A stretch of DNA of 36,440 bases from Verrucomicrobiota bacterium (GTDB lineage Bacteria > Verrucomicrobiota > Verrucomicrobiia > Limisphaerales > AV2): assembly GCA_003219345.1 (NCBI GenBank), contig QHOP01000368.1, positions 1 to 36,440 on the forward strand, in the 5' to 3' direction. Both the position numbers and the translations under genes were made by a program. The notes under the pieces were generated by a model that did no database searches, was not told the origin of the DNA, and worked only from the letters and a program-made list of their open reading frames with translations. The first letter of the stretch is position 1. The number at the start of each line of letters is the position of its first letter. This document shows positions 29,377 through 36,440 of the stretch, in pieces.

Positions 29377-30792
29377 ATGTCAGACTCCGAGGTAAACGAA
29401 AGCCTGGTGACAGCCGAAACGAGCCAGGGAATGGAATTTCGCGCCGGTATTCTGCGGTTGACGCGGCATCTGGTGGTCTTCGAGGTGTATAACCCGGTGT
29501 TCGTCTTGCGTCTGTCGGAGGTATTGAACAACTTCAAGATTCTGGCAGCGGGCCGCCCTGTTTATTCCGGGCGGGCGGTGGTCAACAATCTCATCAACAC
29601 GGGATTGGTGGTCGTTTGCGAGGCGACGCTGGGAGATTCCTGGTTTGATGTAGATTTTCCCGCACCCTCCGAACTGGCGCCAAAAATGCGCGAGGAGTTC
29701 GATCGGTTCATCCAGGCGACGCAGAAGGCACTCCGGATTCGACCGGAATTCAAGCTGGTCATCGCGGACCTGCAAACGCTTTTGATGGATTTGCGCGCCT
29801 GGCTGGAGCAGGTGGAACTGGGTGTGCGTTCGCAGCCGGCGGGTGACCGGTTGCAAATCGAGCGCGAAACGATTTTGGGATTGCAGGAGCCGATTGTCGG
29901 GACCGTGTTGCCGCTGTTGGAAAAGTTTGAAATGACCGCGCAGGAGGTTGAGTCTGAGGCCCGACCCGCGCATATGAATTATCTGAAGCGGCAGATTCAT
30001 CCGTTCGTCCTGTGCGCGCCATTTATTCATCGCACATTTTACAAGCCGCTCGGTTACGCGGGCGACTACGAGATGGTGAACATGATGATCCGCGACCCGT
30101 ATGAGGGCGGATCAATCTTCGCCAAGATTCTGAACCGCATCTTCCTCAGCACGCCGCCGGTTGAAGCGCATCGAGACCGGCTGGTCTATTTGATACAATT
30201 GCTAAGGGGAGAGACCCTCCGGTCGCTGCAGCGCGGACGACCGACGCGCATTTTCAATCTGGGCTGCGGTCCGGCAAAGGAGATTCAAGATTTCCTTGCC
30301 GATCACGATGTCTGCCGGGACGCGCATTTTACGCTCCTTGACTTCAATGACGAAACGTTGGCTTACACCTCCAAGGTGTTGGGTGAGATCAAGAGGCGTC
30401 ACGACCGCCCCACTCAAATCCAACTGGCGAAGAAATCGGTCAATCAACTCATCAAGGAGGCATCCAAACCACTCGGCTCGCCCGCGAAATACGATTTGGT
30501 TTATTGCGCCGGGCTGTTTGATTATCTGCCGGACCAGGTTTGCAAGCGGTTGATGAATATTTTTTATGATTTGTTGGCCCCAGGGGGATTGCTGGTCGCC
30601 ACCAACGTGGATGATTCGAATCCCTCGAAGAACTGGATGGAATATGCGTTGGACTGGCACCTGGTTTATCGCACCGGTCGGCAGTTCGCGACTCTGGCGC
30701 CGGAGGGGGCCCGGCCGGACCTGGTAACAGTCCGCGCGGTCGGCAACGGAGTGAACATATTCATCGAGGTCAGGAAGCCGGAAAATGGCTGA
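29377..30792 (+). CDS. SAM-dependent methyltransferase with PilZ-like N-terminal region; PhcB-like (hydroxy fatty acid methyl ester synthase) candidate
   Basis: SAM motif I 'TRIFNLGCGPAKEIQDFL', 'FTLLDFNDETLAYTSK', 'YDLVYCAGLFDYLPD', 'LLAPGGLLVATNV'; upstream block 'MNYLKRQIHPFVLCAPFIHRTFYKPLGYAGDYEMVNMMIRDPYEGGS' resembles PhcB-type proteins as I recall them. Confidence 0.75.
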   Translation: MSDSEVNESLVTAETSQGMEFRAGILRLTRHLVVFEVYNPVFVLRLSEVLNNFKILAAGRPVYSGRAVVNNLINTGLVVVCEATLGDSWFDVDFPAPSELAPKMREEFDRFIQATQKALRIRPEFKLVIADLQTLLMDLRAWLEQVELGVRSQPAGDRLQIERETILGLQEPIVGTVLPLLEKFEMTAQEVESEARPAHMNYLKRQIHPFVLCAPFIHRTFYKPLGYAGDYEMVNMMIRDPYEGGSIFAKILNRIFLSTPPVEAHRDRLVYLIQLLRGETLRSLQRGRPTRIFNLGCGPAKEIQDFLADHDVCRDAHFTLLDFNDETLAYTSKVLGEIKRRHDRPTQIQLAKKSVNQLIKEASKPLGSPAKYDLVYCAGLFDYLPDQVCKRLMNIFYDLLAPGGLLVATNVDDSNPSKNWMEYALDWHLVYRTGRQFATLAPEGARPDLVTVRAVGNGVNIFIEVRKPENG

Positions 30793-33457
30793 CACGATAC
30801 AATTGACCCCTTCCGAACTTCGCGACGCATTTGCGGTTTACGAGCGGCAGGTGCGGATCAACAACTACAAGGTGGGGTGCGTGCTGGCTTTGATCTTCAT
30901 GCCGGCGGGTGGCTCGCTCGACTACTTTGTTTATCATGAACACCTGCCCGATTTTCTTAAACTGCGCCTGTTGTGTTCGGGCTTGCTGGCGTTGATCTGG
31001 TTCCTGTTTCAAACCGGGATTGGCATCCGGTTTTACCGATTCCTTGGTTTTCTGGTGGCATTTTTGCCGCTGGCATTCATCTCCTGGATGATCAAGGCGA
31101 CCGATGGGCCCAACTCGCCTTACTACGCGGGATTGAATCTGGTCATGCTCGGCGCCGCAATCCTCCTGCGCTGGACTTTGCTGGACAGCATCCTCGTTTT
31201 TGTTTTTTCACTGGGAACGTACCTGGCTGCATGCCTGTCGAGCGAAGCGCCGAGTTCCCCGGGAATTTTCTTCAACAACTTCTACTTTTTGTTCGTCACC
31301 GGCGTGTTCATCATCACCGGGAGTTGGTTTTATAACCGAATCCGCCAGCGCGAATTTGCCCTGCGCTACGAACTGGACCGGAATCGGCAGCAGCTCCAGG
31401 AAACCAATCGCAAGCTCACCGAACTTGACCAGATCAAGAGCCGGTTCTTCGCCAACATCAGCCATGAGCTGCGCACACCGCTCACGTTGCTCCTCGCGCC
31501 GCTCGAAGCCATGCTGCACCAGCACGGCCGGGTCACGGACCCGGAAACGCGCGGCCTGCTGACCACGATGCACTCGAATGGCATGCGTCTGCTGAAGTTG
31601 ATTAACGACCTGCTCGATCTGGTGCGCCTGGAGTCAGGCCACATGGAGGTCAAGCGCGAGCCGCTGGAGTTGTCCGACTTCCTCAAAGGCCTGGCCAGCG
31701 CCGCGCGACAGGTCGCCGACGACAAACGGATCAGACTCGAAACCTGGGTTGCTCCAGAGTTGGTCTCGGTTCTCGCGGATCGCGACAAACTCGAAAAGAT
31801 TCTGCTCAATTTGTTGTTCAACGCCCTGAAGTTCACGCCGGCAGGAGGGCGGGTGGATTTGCGCGCGGAGAAGCAAGGCGATGAATTCGTCCTGCTGGTG
31901 AAAGACACCGGCATGGGCATTTCGCAAAAGAATCTGCCGCATGTTTTCGACCGGTTCTGGCAGGCGGATGGCTCCGCCCGCCGGAAGTATCAAGGCGTCG
32001 GCATCGGCCTCGCGCTGGTGAAGGAACTGACGGAGGTTCAAGGCGGAAAGGTCACCGTGGAAAGCGAAGAGGGCAAAGGAACGACGTTCACGGTGCGGTT
32101 CCCCTGCGAGAAAGCCGAACCCAAACGGAAGGCGCCTGCGGAGGCCACTGAGGAAGCCGTCGAGGCGTACGAACAAGCGCCGGCCGCCGGCACCGTGACC
32201 TCGGAGGAGTGGCTCGCCAACCTGTATCGCCGCGCCGAGTTGTTCCCCGCGTTGACGCCGGTGCAGGAAGCGGTGCGCCCGGTGGAGACGACCGGTGCTC
32301 GCGACCGCCCCAGTGTTCTGGTGGCGGACGACGAGCCGGACATGCTGCGCTTTTTGAAATCACAGCTCAACCGCCATTACAACGTGATTGAAGCGGTGGA
32401 CGGCCAGCAGGCGATAGAAAAAGCCGCGCAGTTCATACCCGAGATCATTCTCCTCGACATGATGATGCCGGAAAAGGACGGCTTGCAGGCCTGCCGCGAA
32501 ATCCGGGAGCGCACCTCCACACAGAACATCCCGATCATCCTGCTGACGGCGCGGGCGGACGAGGAGACCAAGTTGGCGTCGCTTTCGGCCGGCGCCAACG
32601 ACTTTCTGTCCAAGCCTTTTTCCACGACCGAATTGCACGTGCGGGTCAAGAACCTGATCGAGTCCCATCAACTGCAACGCAAGCTCGCCAGGCAAAACCA
32701 GGTTCTCGAATCCACTATCGACCAACTCAAGGAAACCGAGGTGCAGTTGGTGCAGGCGGAGAAGCTCGCCTCACTCGGTCGGATGAGCGCCGGAATCATC
32801 CATGAGATCAACAACCCGCTCAACTTCGCCACGACCGGACTGTTCACCCTGCGCAAAAAACATAAACACATCGCCGAGGAACATCGGCCGGAGTTCGCCG
32901 AAATCCTCAAGGACATCGAGGAGGGCGTGAAACGGGTGAAGAACATCGTGTCCGATCTGCGGTCCTTCAGCCATCCCAACACAGAAATGATGCAGGAAGT
33001 CAACGTGGCCGAGGTGGTGACCACCGCGCTCCGGTTTCTGGGCAACGAGCTGAAGGATCGAGTGCAGATTCATCAGCAGATTCCCGAGGACCTGATGATC
33101 GAAGCGAACAAGAACAAGATAACCCAGGTGTTGGTGAACCTCCTGCAGAATGCATCGGACGCGATGAAGACGAAGGCGTATGCAAACGAAACCGAAACCC
33201 CGGCCATTTCAATCGAGGGCCGCGTCGAAGACGGGCGGACGGTCGTGGCGATCCGCGACAACGGACCGGGGATTGATCCGGCCAACGTGGACAAAATTTT
33301 CGATCCGTTCTTCACGACCAAAGACGTCGGCGAAGGCATGGGGCTGGGATTGAGCATCTGTTACCGGATAGTGGAGGAATGCGGCGGGCGGATCAACGTG
33401 CGGACAGAACCGGGCCGGTTCGCAGAATTTCTGTTGGTCTTTCCACGGAAAACCTAG
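30785..33457 (+). CDS. Membrane hybrid sensor kinase: ~6 TM helices, HisKA-HATPase, REC, second HisKA-HATPase
   Basis: Hydrophobic N-terminal ~190 aa; H-box 1 'FFANISHELRTPLTLLLAPLEAM'; 'GVGIGLALVKELTEVQGG'; REC 'VLVADDEPDMLRFL...IILLDMMMPEKDG...LSKPFS'; H-box 2 'AGIIHEINNPLNFA'; 'NLLQNASDAM', 'GMGLGLSI'. Start overlaps the upstream stop (ATGGCTGA). Confidence 0.92.
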   Translation: MADTIQLTPSELRDAFAVYERQVRINNYKVGCVLALIFMPAGGSLDYFVYHEHLPDFLKLRLLCSGLLALIWFLFQTGIGIRFYRFLGFLVAFLPLAFISWMIKATDGPNSPYYAGLNLVMLGAAILLRWTLLDSILVFVFSLGTYLAACLSSEAPSSPGIFFNNFYFLFVTGVFIITGSWFYNRIRQREFALRYELDRNRQQLQETNRKLTELDQIKSRFFANISHELRTPLTLLLAPLEAMLHQHGRVTDPETRGLLTTMHSNGMRLLKLINDLLDLVRLESGHMEVKREPLELSDFLKGLASAARQVADDKRIRLETWVAPELVSVLADRDKLEKILLNLLFNALKFTPAGGRVDLRAEKQGDEFVLLVKDTGMGISQKNLPHVFDRFWQADGSARRKYQGVGIGLALVKELTEVQGGKVTVESEEGKGTTFTVRFPCEKAEPKRKAPAEATEEAVEAYEQAPAAGTVTSEEWLANLYRRAELFPALTPVQEAVRPVETTGARDRPSVLVADDEPDMLRFLKSQLNRHYNVIEAVDGQQAIEKAAQFIPEIILLDMMMPEKDGLQACREIRERTSTQNIPIILLTARADEETKLASLSAGANDFLSKPFSTTELHVRVKNLIESHQLQRKLARQNQVLESTIDQLKETEVQLVQAEKLASLGRMSAGIIHEINNPLNFATTGLFTLRKKHKHIAEEHRPEFAEILKDIEEGVKRVKNIVSDLRSFSHPNTEMMQEVNVAEVVTTALRFLGNELKDRVQIHQQIPEDLMIEANKNKITQVLVNLLQNASDAMKTKAYANETETPAISIEGRVEDGRTVVAIRDNGPGIDPANVDKIFDPFFTTKDVGEGMGLGLSICYRIVEECGGRINVRTEPGRFAEFLLVFPRKT

Positions 33458-33517
33458 CAATATCTTCAGAGGGCCAGAGGCTCGAAACGGGCGACGCTGG
33501 TCGGAGGACTCGCGGTT

Positions 33518-34780
33518 ATGGAAAACTATTACGATTACAAGAAGTTCGCCATCCTTTACGTGGATGACGAAGAGAAGTCGCTGAAGTATTTCACGCGGGC
33601 ATTCGAGGAGCATTTTCGCATCCTGACTGCCGCCCGGGCGGATGACGGGTTCAAGCTGGTGGAGCAGCACAAGGATGAATTGGGAGTGCTGATGACCGAC
33701 CAGCGCATGCCCGGCAACAAGGGCGTCTGGCTGCTGGAGAAGACGCGGCAGATTCAGCCGCGCATCATCCGGATTCTGGCGACGGCCTATGCCGATATGG
33801 ACGCGGCCATCGCGGCCATCAACAGCGGCGCCATTTACAAATACGTCACCAAACCGTGGGACCCGCCTACGCTCGAAACCACGCTGAAACGCGCGCTGGA
33901 ATTCTTCATCGTCCAACGCGAGCGGGACCAGCTTCTCCGCGAGAAGCTCACCGTCCTTCACAACATGATGATCGCCGATCGCATGGTCAGCCTGGGACTG
34001 CTCGCCGCCGGTTTAAGTCATCACATTCGCAACTCGCTGGTCGCCGTGAAGACGTTTCTCGATCTGGCGCCGACGAAGCTCAAAGAGGAAGACGTGCAGT
34101 TGGACAGTCTTCACAATCCGGACTTCTGGAAGGATTACTATCACAACGTCCAGACCCAGATCGAGAAGATCAACAACATGCTGAAAGACCTCTGGTCCGC
34201 CTCGGAAAAACCTTCCTTCGAGTTCAAGGACGTTGTCAGTTTGCACGAAATCCTTACGGGAGTGCTGGAAAAACTCAAGGACAAGCTGGCGGCCAAGAAA
34301 ATCGGCGTCGAAGTGCAGCTCCCGGACTCGCTGCCGACGCTTACCGTGGACAAACCCAAGTTCGTCCGGTTATTCGAGCTGTTGATTGAGGACGAAATTG
34401 TAAGTCTGCCCGAGGGCAGCCAGATCAGCATCTCCGCTCAGTACACCGAACGCTCGGGGAAGGATCGGGACGTCCGCGTGGACGTTCAGGACAACGGTCC
34501 GGGCCTGCCGAAGGACGCGTTGCGGCTGATCTTCGACCCGTTCGTCGTCCGTTCCGACAGCCCCATGGAGTACGGCATCAAACTCATGGCCTGTTTCTTC
34601 ATTGTGCACCACCACGGCGGGATGATCATGGCCCAAAGCCACGAGAAGAAGGGCACGAGCTTTATTTTGCGGCTCCCGATCGATCCGAATCAGCGCGTCG
34701 TGGTTGAGGAGAACCAGATGTTCCTCGAGAAAGTTCTCCTGAACGACACCATGTGGGAGAAGCTGATGGCGTCGGACTGA
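33518..34780 (+). CDS. Response regulator with C-terminal histidine-kinase-like domain (PhcR-like architecture)
   Basis: REC 'AILYVDDEEKSLKYFTRAF...GVLMTDQRMPGNKG...YKYVTKPWDPPTL'; H-box 'LSHHIRNSLVAVKTFLDL'; 'DNGPGLP', 'IFDPFVV'; degenerate N and G2 boxes. GGAGG ~12 nt before ATG. Confidence 0.9.
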   Translation: MENYYDYKKFAILYVDDEEKSLKYFTRAFEEHFRILTAARADDGFKLVEQHKDELGVLMTDQRMPGNKGVWLLEKTRQIQPRIIRILATAYADMDAAIAAINSGAIYKYVTKPWDPPTLETTLKRALEFFIVQRERDQLLREKLTVLHNMMIADRMVSLGLLAAGLSHHIRNSLVAVKTFLDLAPTKLKEEDVQLDSLHNPDFWKDYYHNVQTQIEKINNMLKDLWSASEKPSFEFKDVVSLHEILTGVLEKLKDKLAAKKIGVEVQLPDSLPTLTVDKPKFVRLFELLIEDEIVSLPEGSQISISAQYTERSGKDRDVRVDVQDNGPGLPKDALRLIFDPFVVRSDSPMEYGIKLMACFFIVHHHGGMIMAQSHEKKGTSFILRLPIDPNQRVVVEENQMFLEKVLLNDTMWEKLMASD

Positions 34781-34908
34781 TCGGGGCGGGAAGACGCGGC
34801 GCGATCACGATTTCGATTGCATACTGTGAACGAATGGGCACCAGTAAGAGCGAACCGCGAGAGTGTATGGATTCACGTTCGAGCAGCAACCGCGGGCGCG
34901 GCGCATTG

Positions 34909-36440
34909 ATGAAGACGATTCTGGTAGTGGCTCAACACCCGGAACTGGGTGAGGCAGTCAGTGCCGCTTTGAACGCGGAGCAGTATCGAATCATCAACCG
35001 CCTCAGCGTTGAGGAGGCCGACCCCCTGCTGCACCACAGCTTGCTGGATGCCTGCATCATCGACGCCGATCTGACGAACGTGCAGGCCGTCTGGATGATC
35101 GAAAAAATCCGCCGCCGCCTGCCCCATTGCCCCCTGGTCGTTTATACCAGCGCCAAACCGTGGGCGTGGGAGGAGGAAGCCTATCTTCACGGCGTCAAAC
35201 ATGTGTTGACCAAGCCGGTTCGGGCCCGGATGTTCAACGCGCTGTTGGAGGGTTTATGGACAGCTTCCCGTCCGGTGACGCCTCCGAATAACACAGGCAA
35301 TACGAGTATGCGCTTTCGGGTTCCGCGCCCCCCGGAGCAAGCGCCGGCTTCTGAAAGCAGCCAGACCACCTTTGAGACCTTGCACGTGCTGAGGGATTTT
35401 TCCGCTGTCCTGACTCATTCACTTAATGCCGAGGGGTTGCTCAAGCAGTTCCTGCTCCTGCTGCGCAAAATCATCGGCGTAAACCGTTCGGTCGTGTTTA
35501 TGCGCCAGCCCGCGCCGAGTTTCGGTGAGAGCCCTCCCGGACAAGAGGACGAGCGGCGGCTTCGCTCCGTTTGCGCCATGGGCCTCTCTCCAAGCCTGTT
35601 GGAGCATTTCGAATTGAGCTTTGAAGCCGGCATAGGCGGACACCTCTTCCGCCAAGGGCGCATCCTGCGGCGGGACTGCGAGGAAGTGCAGAGCAACCTG
35701 GAAATTCAAAAGGAATTTGAATTGCTGGGCGTCCAGGTGGCCATTCCCATCCTCGACCGCGAGACCCTGATGGGAGTCGCGGCGTTTGATGGACGCGTCA
35801 CTGGCGATCCGCTCTCCAACACCGAACTGGAGCTGGTCTTCCACCTGCTCGAAGCGCTGGGACTGGCGATTCGGAACATCTGGCTCCATGACCAGTTGGC
35901 GGCCAACCACGGGATGATGGTCAACATCCTGCATGAACTGAGCAGCGGCTGCGTTGTCGTCAGCCGCGAGCTGGCGATTCTCCACGCCAACAAGACCGCG
36001 CGCAGGTACTTCGCGCGGTCCGGGCGACGTGGCACCGAACTTGAGTTCAGCGACCTGCCCCAGGTTCTCGGCGGCAAAGTTTATCAGGTTCTCAAGACAG
36101 GCACGGCGGTCGCCCCCTTCAAATATTCGCCGCCGGATTCCCCCAGTACAGTTTACCAGGTTTCGGTCATCCCTTTCCAAAGCCAGAACTCGGTGGTTCC
36201 CAACTCGGCGCTCCTGGTCGTGGAGGACCATTCGCAGTCCGAACAACTGCACGGGCTGGAGATGGAAGCCGCCAATCTGCGCCTGGTCAAACATATGGCG
36301 GACCGGCTGGCCCACGAGATCGGCAACGCCCTCGTGCCGATTTCGACTCACCAGCAACTGCTGGCCAAGAAATACGACGACGCCGAATTCCGCGCGTCGC
36401 TCGACACCGCGCTGGCCGACGGCGTCCGGCGCGTCACGCG
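34909..36440 (+). CDS. Receiver-like + GAF + histidine kinase protein, 3' truncated by window end (alternative in-frame ATG at 34834)
   Basis: Manual translation: MKTILVVAQHPELGEAVSAALNAEQYRI...DACIIDADLT...VVYTSAK...HVLTKPV (receiver-like), GAF-like middle 'LLKQFLLLLRKIIGVNRSVVFMR...GIGGHLFRQGRILRRD', H-box 'MADRLAHEIGNALVPISTHQQLL'; open to base 36440. Absent from the ORF track because it has no stop in the window. Confidence 0.82.
   Translation, partial: MKTILVVAQHPELGEAVSAALNAEQYRIINRLSVEEADPLLHHSLLDACIIDADLTNVQAVWMIEKIRRRLPHCPLVVYTSAKPWAWEEEAYLHGVKHVLTKPVRARMFNALLEGLWTASRPVTPPNNTGNTSMRFRVPRPPEQAPASESSQTTFETLHVLRDFSAVLTHSLNAEGLLKQFLLLLRKIIGVNRSVVFMRQPAPSFGESPPGQEDERRLRSVCAMGLSPSLLEHFELSFEAGIGGHLFRQGRILRRDCEEVQSNLEIQKEFELLGVQVAIPILDRETLMGVAAFDGRVTGDPLSNTELELVFHLLEALGLAIRNIWLHDQLAANHGMMVNILHELSSGCVVVSRELAILHANKTARRYFARSGRRGTELEFSDLPQVLGGKVYQVLKTGTAVAPFKYSPPDSPSTVYQVSVIPFQSQNSVVPNSALLVVEDHSQSEQLHGLEMEAANLRLVKHMADRLAHEIGNALVPISTHQQLLAKKYDDAEFRASLDTALADGVRRVT

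Overview
GC-rich bacterial chromosomal window. The long secreted Ig/SBBP, FG-GAP/ASPIC-UnbV, CotH/lamin-tail proteins and large histidine kinases look like a Verrucomicrobia (Pedosphaera-like) genome; the taxon is inferred from style only. Left to right: a 5'-truncated CHASE2-PAS-HisKA-REC hybrid kinase; a giant secreted Ig/SBBP protein; a secreted protein of five ~205-aa tandem repeats; an FG-GAP/ASPIC-UnbV protein fused to a thioredoxin-like domain; a PaaX-like regulator gene bracketed by two copies of a perfect palindrome; an intact IS630-family element with TIRs and TA duplication, inserted in the stop codon of a TPR/FG-GAP lipoprotein gene; a CotH/lamin-tail protein; a calcineurin-like phosphoesterase; a PAS histidine kinase; a convergent SDR/FadL pair bracketed by a ~45-bp direct repeat; and a right-hand four-gene cluster of methyltransferase, 6-TM double-kinase hybrid sensor, REC-HK protein with a degenerate ATPase domain, and REC-like/GAF/HK protein (truncated by the window end). 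That last cluster has the gene content and order of a Ralstonia phcBSR(Q)-type fatty-acid methyl ester quorum-sensing locus and is the best candidate for an undescribed signalling system. Three copies of a cloverleaf-foldable GC-rich repeat (one in frame inside a CDS) and a possible IS630-derived MITE are also present. All homology calls are from reading translations; no database search was run.
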